A stretch of DNA of 64,000 bases. Origin: Undaria pinnatifida. Its lineage: Eukaryota > Sar > Phaeophyceae > Laminariales > Alariaceae. The notes under the pieces were generated by a model that was not told the DNA's origin, did no database searches, and saw nothing but the letters and a program-made list of their open reading frames with translations. The DNA lies in NCBI GenBank assembly GCA_012845835.1, contig JABAKD010000026.1, positions 15,430,158-15,494,157 on the forward strand. Reading direction: 5' to 3'. The translations under genes and the position numbers were made by a program. Below, piece by piece: positions 57,776 to 64,000 of the stretch (its first letter is position 1; every line of letters begins with the position of its first letter).

Positions 57776-58190
57776 CCTTGACTAACGCTGTGTTGTCATC
57801 CTCTCTTGTGTTATTACGGTACAGAACCTCTGCAGGCATGTGACAATCTTCAGACAACTGCGTGCGAAGTTATCATGGAGCAATCTCACCTAGACCATCC
57901 AGATAAATGTACCTGGTTTTGTATAAGCTTATGGTTTTGCTCCCACTCTACTTGTTACATTTGAGTTCCAGCGATGATGCAGCAGCCTTGACTAACGCTG
58001 TGCCGTCATCCTTGCTTGTCTTCTTACGGTGCAGAGCCTCTGAAGGAATGTGACAATTTTCAGACAACTACGTGCGAAGTCATAAAAGCAACCTCATCAA
58101 GACCATCCAGATAAATGTACCTGGTTTGTATAAGCTTCTGGTTTTGCTCCCGCTCTACTTGTTGTATATGAGTTCCAACGATGCCCGTTG
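57776..58190. repeat. ~210-bp tandem duplication
   Basis: 'ccttgactaacgctgtg' starts both copies (57,776 and 57,986). Shared blocks include 'gtgcagagcctctgaaggaa' versus 'gtacagaacctctgcaggca', and 'ccatccagataaatgtacct'. About 85% identical with small indels. Each has an acceptor-like tract followed by an open frame with the motif CDNxQTTxCEV. Confidence 0.85.
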
Positions 58191-59715
58191 AGGCATCAAC
58201 ACTCAACATGAAAAAAAATAACCAAAAAATCATGCAGTCTAAGGCCGCAAAAGCAGGAGCAACCAGAAGCAGCCAGTAGCGGCCACCTGAATCAAAACCA
58301 GGTAGTTCACAGGCGGAATCAGCTGGTCATGAGCGGTTCGTGTGTTCTAGAAAAGCAGGGGTTTGCGTCGAAAATATGTGGTGTTTTCTTTCTAGATGCC
58401 GTACGTACGCCCAAGCTCACGAACGCTTCGCAGGAATATTCGCCTCGATGAAATTGATATTTCGTTTTCGAGCTATAGAATAGTCTATCCTATTAATATT
58501 AGTAGCATCTGTTATGTCTTGTCTCCCGAGACTATTTACCGGAGGGCTCAACATCACGAACAACAGCAGCGCCCAAAAAAGGCAACGTATCAGTATACAA
58601 GCAGATAGAGAGGTTTTGTCGTTTCGTGGAAAACAATTAACATGAGTACAGCGGAAAAGCTATGAATATGATGGAAGTTCTATGTTGTTTGCGGAGTGGA
58701 AATAGAAGGTACATTTTTTTCAGGTTCGCACCTGGTACGTGATATCTCAATAGTACTTGCCTAGTTGCACGTTGACATTCATAACTGTATATTCGGCGTC
58801 AGAACCGCTTATTGTGCAGTTTTTCGCACTCACGAAGAACAACAGTGTCCCAAAAAGGACATCGTGAGGTCCTGGATACAAGGCGCTACTTTTGGGCGCG
58901 GGCTAGATCAGGTCTTCTTCCTGAGCATATCTGACCCCAAGAGATAGCACAATATCTACCTCTGTTTCTTCTGCGGTGAGATGCGTCGCGTAGTATTCAC
59001 TAAATCCATCAGATCTATGTCTCAAACCGCGCAGAGCAACGACGTTGGCGACAGCGGCAAGCCTCTGTGAATGGGGTATTATATGGGTTCGGACAGCGTT
59101 GGATACCCCGAATTAGCTGCTTGACATCATACCATCGTGTTTTGGGCATGGTTTAAAACTCCACTGACTGGCACGTTGACGCGTGAAAGTGTGCAGTAAG
59201 GGGAAGTCTTCTTCAAATAAATTAGTCTAAAGGGGTGCAGATGCAACACAAAGCTGCAATAGCAGCTCCCTCTAAGACAGCGAGTCTTACGAGTCTTGGA
59301 TGGCTCTTTTGTGTCGTGCGGGCTCGAGCTGTCCACTTCGGATTGGCCGAATGGCCCGGCCAAAAATCACCCGTCGGCAGCCGAGGCCAGCATTCGACGC
59401 ACAGCCCAAACTTCGACGACCGACATGCCTGTACACCTTAAAGGTCTTGTTACCGCGTGGGACTGCAAGTGCTGACCAAGGCGCAGGCTGCGCTAAAACA
59501 TCAATACCCCAGCCAGATATCCGTGTCCTTCTACCTAGTTGCTTCTACGTTCTACGAACCCCTTATCTTAAAACACGGATTGCGCCGCAGTTCGCAATTA
59601 CCTGGCATTGTGGTACAAATACCAGCCGCTCATTGGCCAAAAACGACAGTGCCACTTTCGAAACCGTCATTATTTTCCCCTAACGGTACCTGCGAGGTAC
59701 TGTTGTTGTCGAAAT
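58191..59715. other. Intergenic, no supported gene
   Basis: Short ORFs only; the longest (near 59,300-59,730) overlap each other in several frames. Nothing recognised. Confidence 0.35.
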
Positions 59716-60420
59716 ATTATAAAAATTAAAATACACTCCAGCTGTGAGATCGAAGATTTCGTCGAAACTCATCTTTGCAAGCTGTGTGTGATACTCCGAT
59801 CGCGCGCATTACGAGTTGTGTGTCCTCATTAAGGATATAGGTCGGCGACTCCCCTTACAGCTACAGTGTAGCTATCAGGGTCAACAGGATGATTTTAGTC
59901 AGTCTGTGCGCGGAAACTATAAAAGCCGTTTCTGAGGGGGACAAAATCTGACAGCTGTGAAGGGAAAGGGGGGGCCTGGTTTTGATCAAAAGCGAGCGGG
60001 TTTGGAGGGGGGCGGGGGGGGGGGGGGGGGGGGTGTTGGGGCGGGGGGGGGGGGGGGGGCAGCTCGATATGTGCCTGGAAACTATACATTATTTCGAGGG
60101 GATAAATGTGACATTTTTGGAAATAATACATCAGTTTATCGTGTATATCCTGGGGTAAGTCGTACAATCAGTGAGTAAAGAGAGGGTGGAGTGTTCGAGG
60201 GGGTGGGGTTGGGATGGGTTGGGGGGGGAGGGTGGGGGGTGGGGGCGGGGGGTGGGGGGTGGGGGTGGGGGGGGGGGGGGGGGGGGGGGAAGGGTTTTAT
60301 GTGAGGGGTTTGTTATACGTGTGGTGCTAGGTCTAGGCGAAGGTGCGGGTGATGGGGAAATATTGTACCGGATGGGTGCTTTGGGACCTCTGGTTCGCCT
60401 TTTCAGGGTGGGTCGCTACG
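59716..60420 (+). mobile_element. Family A element, left arm of the right-hand copy
   Basis: It begins 'tattataaaaattaaaata', then the terminal module (59,735-59,910), the 'gcgcggaaactat...ctgagggggac' module, poly-G, the 'ggaaactatac...gtacaatcagtgag' module and a long poly-G/GT-rich tract to 60,290. It mirrors 6,300-7,285 almost module for module. Its partner arm lies at 63,560-64,000 in minus orientation. Confidence 0.7.
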
Positions 60421-60784
60421 GTGCGCTATAGGTGAGATGCGACTGGCGTGGCAGCTCGTGGCAGTTGTAGGCGGTGTCGGTTTGTTGACTCCGCAGGTTG
60501 CAAAGCCTAGATACTACGCTCGTGACATTCGATAACGTGCTGACGAGCTGACGTGTTTTCGAGCTACACAGCAGTTCGTAGCAACAAATAGTTCCACTCT
60601 GTTGAGACACACCTACCCCTGTCCGTAGACTAATGCTGATAAACATCTCCACACGATTGCTTCACTCGCTGCCGTGGCATGTTCTACATGGTACAATCAA
60701 TCCCTTTTTGGAATACTAATTTGGCAAAAGGCAGCCGGTTGAATAACATAGGGATAATACTTCTGTGGTTGTTTTTAATGTTCT

Positions 60785-60832
60785 TGTTGCTGTTGTTGTG
60801 GTTGTTGTTGTTGTTGTTGTTGCTGTTGTTGT
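60785..60832 (+). repeat. (GTT)n microsatellite
   Basis: A run of gtt/gct triplets; the hydrophobic Leu/Val ORF and the Asn/Thr ORF over it are artefacts of the repeat. Confidence 0.95.
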
Positions 60833-61224
60833 TGTCACCCTGGAGCAGAAGGACACGCAAGAAACTGACGCCAGCAAAAACCAAAGAGAAAAACAATGTG
60901 GAGCATGCATAGTCTATATCATACCTGAAACAATTCATGCATCCAACAAAAATATACCGTAGATTATAGTCTAGTCTACAAATCAAAATTAAAGTCAGCC
61001 CACCCTGTCCGCCTCGTTGAGAACAAGGCGTGGATTTTTTTGTTTTGTTCTTCCCCCGGCGGTACCTGTAACCTCACACTAAGAGCAGCACCGGGAGCGC
61101 ATACTGCCAAACCCTCACCCTAAGCAGGTCGCCCCGGTGCCGTATCAGGTGATCCTCGCGCTTGGTACATATCAGCATCGTGAGTACGAATCCCGCCTAG
61201 TACGTGCTCGTGTAAATTTGTGAG

Positions 61225-61350
61225 GATTTTTTTTTTTGCACAAAATGACTTGCTGATAAAGAGCGCGAGAGCGCGAGTCCGCAACACTCGATGAACAATC
61301 GACGAGAAGTGGGATTGCTGAACCCTATGCGCGATAAAAGTTCATGGCAA
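61225..61350 (-). repeat. Family C dispersed repeat
   Basis: The reverse complement of the 7,600-7,770 copy: 'agagcgcgagagcgcgagtc', 'caatcgacgagaagtgggat', 'tgaaccctatgcgcgataaa'. Confidence 0.6.
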
Positions 61351-61639
61351 GAACAGGGGGGAAACTCGATACTTGTTATCACGGAATGTGCAGAAGCTGG
61401 AAAGTAGGTGTGTGCAAGGTGTGTGTATGAAAAAAACAAAAGAAGAGAAAAAGAATAACAACTGCTGTGTGCAGCCTCCTTGAAGATAATTTTTGCAAAA
61501 TGTTGGACGAAGTTGACACCTAACAACCAACGATAGATATCATATCGAAGAGAAAATGGCGCACTGCACCAAATATAGTCTATGCATATATATAGTCTAA
61601 TACGCCGACCGTCACGTAGCTTATTTTATCTTAATGCAT

Positions 61640-61750
61640 GCACACAACCCGTAATACGCGCGATCGGAGTATCACACACAGATTGCAAAGATGAGTTTCG
61701 ACAAAATATTTCGTCTCTCAGCAGAAGTGTATTTTCAGTTTGTATAATAT
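61640..61750 (-). repeat. Solo family A terminal module
   Basis: 'cacaacccgtaatacgcgcg', 'gcaaagatgagtttcgacaa' and 'agaagtgtattttcagtttg'. The rest of the module is absent. Confidence 0.8.
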
Positions 61751-63559
61751 GTGCTGATCGTTCCTAACTCGGTGGGGCTACTGCGCGATTCTCCGGGTAC
61801 AAGTATGAACGAAATGACAGCAGTTAGTTACTGCGAAATATCCGGGCAACAGGCCTGTGACTGCATTTCTGCGACTAGATTGCATCAACTATACGATACT
61901 ACTGAGAGTTCTCGTACTACGGCTCTCATAGTCGAGAACCTTCGACAAGGGAGAAGTCGAGATCGTAGATCACCGCGGACTGCTCGGCAGGCTGTAAAAC
62001 CATCAACATACATTAGAGCACCCTTTAGGTTGACGACACTCCTTTTTCTTCGTGGAGTACGGCATACTCGTATCCATTCCTGCAACGGGCTTCTTCGATT
62101 GGGCCCAACCGACCGCCATCTGTCTCTTCGGTGGCTTGTGTCGGTGACAAGAAAGACGAGGCGAGTCGAGCTGCTCGAAATGCTCCTTAACTAGAGGACC
62201 ACTCAATATCGTGTAAAAATTTGTGGTTGTATTCCCAACTAGCAGCTTCAAGTAGACCATCCGGGCGTTTAGGAAAACAAAGGGGTGCGGCAGCGCAGGA
62301 CACGCTATCAATATAAAAATAGCAAGGCAGTATAAAAGGAAGCCCGAAATGATGTACCGGAATTTAAGAAATACGCATCCCGTTATACTAACGAGTTAGT
62401 TAGTGGAAAACGCAGCCACTCCCTACTACCGAGAAACCCAACTCTCCGGTCCAGACTTTCTGTTTCAGTTTAATACATAGACTATAAATGTGAAGTAGGC
62501 GTCCTGTAATGTTGCTGTGCTTGTGCTTGTGCTTGTGCGTTCTAATGTAGGCGTCCAGCCCTGTAAAATGTTGCTGTGTTGCCATGTTTGATTATTTCAT
62601 TAGTCGATGGCTTTGTTTTAGCGTTTTTTGGTGTGCGGGGGGAAGGCGGCGGCATGGGCATCACAGTCGTCAAAATCAGTGCGCGAGAGAGTGTAAGACC
62701 CTGCGGTAATGCTCCTCTTCTCCTATGGTATCGTCAATCGAAACCATTGTGGTTGCCGTCTCCGATTTTGGTGGGATGATGGAATGGTTCCTGTAGTGTA
62801 AATAGTGTTTTCTGCTTTCGTGCTTTTTTGTCGATTTGATCTGCGATTTCCACCTGTCTGCATGCAATCGGCACAACAACTTGAATCGATGTCAATGTCC
62901 CACGGAGAGACGAACTCTGTGATGACCAACCACTCTTTAACCAGACAGGGATACACATATTACACGTACAGCGAGGTGATTTAGCAATGGAATGACAACT
63001 GCTCTACTGTATACGCTCAAATAAACAAGAAAGCATGCAGGCCGGCCTAGGCTAGGCAGCACACCGGACTAATTAATCTGAAAAACAAGGAAATAGTTGA
63101 ATTATTATTAAATGGGCAACAAAAACGTCGGTTGCAAAGAGAGTGCAATAACAAAGTGACGGTACGACTAACGCCAACAACTAGCACCAGAGCAGATGAC
63201 GCCATCCAACCAACATCCATCTGCAGCCGCCATCGTGTTGGTTTTCTGAATAGCCTTTTTTTTGTTGGTTACCGCGTCGTCTACAAGTATCACATACGCT
63301 GGTACCGTCATCGTCGCCGCCGTACCGAGTACGGATGTGAACCCCAACCCAAAAAAGAATTACCAACAAAAGGCGCGGCAACAACGCAGGTATTTCATGT
63401 GGTCAATTTACTTCGTTGCATAAATATTGTGACTACAATATCTGTCCCGTAGTTTGTGGCGACTGAACTCGTCTCTTTATGTGAGGCACCAGCACGGACG
63501 CTGGTTGACCTGGATGTCAATATGTAAGAGAAAAAGCTGAAAGGACAATAATATCCCCC

Positions 63560-64000
63560 ACAAAGATAGACGATAGTCTATAGTTTCCACGCACAAATTG
63601 AGCCGCCCCATCTGTGCCTTCCCCCCCTCCCCCCCCTCCCGCCCTCCCCCCCTCCCCCCCCTCCCCCCCCCTCTTTTGATCAAAATCAGGCCCCCACGCC
63701 CATGAAAACTCCGCCGTCCCCTCACCGGTTATTCGACTTACAGGATTCACATGATAAACACACAGCTTGCAAAGATGGGTTTCGACAAAATACTCGATCT
63801 CACAGCTGGAGTGTATTTTAAATTTTATAATGATAAACTGATACATTTCGTTCCACATCAGATCTGTAAGATTTGATCCCCTTCAGAAACGGGATATATA
63901 GTATCGTCGCACACCCCGCCTGACATCACCCTGTTGACCCTGAGAGCTACACTGTGGTTGCAAGGGGAGTCGCTGACGTATGTCCTTAATGAGGACACAC
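63560..64000 (-). mobile_element. Family A element, right arm (truncated by window edge)
   Basis: It starts with a poly-C tract and 'ttgatcaaaatcaggccccc', continues with 'ccggttattcgacttacagg' and 'cccttcagaaacgggatata', and reaches the terminal module at 63,930. A short piece of the terminal module (63,755-63,830, 'cacagcttgcaaagatgggt...') is nested within the arm, evidence of insertion of one copy into another. Confidence 0.7.

Larger units (their letters stand above)
60421..63555. other. Interior between the two right-hand family A arms
   Basis: Contains a (GTT)n tract (60,785-60,832), a family C repeat (61,225-61,350), a solo family A module (61,640-61,750) and a short 'tgtgctTGTGCT' tract (62,516-62,540). 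An open frame at 61,751-62,194 and its antisense frames show no recognisable family. No transposase was identified. Confidence 0.4.

Noticed and set aside
60679-60986. Leu/Val-rich 'membrane' ORF and Asn-rich antisense ORF
   Set aside because: Created by the (GTT)n microsatellite.

Overview
The window is eukaryotic nuclear DNA. It shows long introns with GTGAGT/GTAAGT donors and AG acceptors, very low coding density, many dispersed and tandem repeats, poly-G/poly-C tracts, and one short interstitial TTAGGG-type tract. The exon layout (one leucine-rich repeat per exon, mostly 72 nt, always phase 2) and the C-terminal discoidin/CBM-like domain are what I would expect of a stramenopile, most likely a brown alga. 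One-LRR-per-exon genes have been described in Ectocarpus. The taxonomic call is an inference, about 65% sure.

The main gene is on the plus strand from 16,249 to about 55,172 (possibly to 55,475). I can join 27 exons in which every boundary has AG/GT and every phase matches. The total is exactly 2,463 nt (821 codons). In order it encodes a signal peptide, a short Cys-containing N-terminal segment, a capping half-repeat (CDLTDEDTDDL), 20 LRRs, a cysteine-bearing C-cap, an EGF-like module, an 85-residue Pro/Thr/Ser/Ala linker and a discoidin/CBM32-like domain. It looks like a secreted or wall/cell-surface recognition or adhesion protein. Only about 6% of the 39-kb locus is coding. The introns carry MITE-like elements, minisatellites and a dispersed palindrome family.

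Layout. 1-8.0 kb: G/C-tract-rich modular repeats arranged as long inverted arms, with no convincing gene. 8.2-11.6 kb: a minus-strand region with one plausible 236-codon ORF, a 122-bp tandem repeat, and a ~100-bp direct repeat at both ends (possible non-autonomous retroelement or duplicated segment). 11.6-16.2 kb: several tandem duplications, a large inverted repeat and a 22-bp minisatellite. 16.2-55.5 kb: the LRR gene. 55.5-59.7 kb: a hexanucleotide minisatellite, a 210-bp tandem duplication, no supported gene. 59.7-64.0 kb: a second pair of inverted arms of the G-rich element family, running off the window end.

How it fits together: the gene is built from phase-matched cassettes (1-2 adaptor, 2-2 LRR array, 2-1 adaptor, 1-1 EGF, then linker plus lectin-like domain). 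LRR exons can therefore be lost, gained or skipped without breaking the frame. The array itself shows signs of an ancient duplication of an eight-exon block (exons 2-7 match exons 10-15 in order). No RNA genes or CRISPR arrays were recognised.
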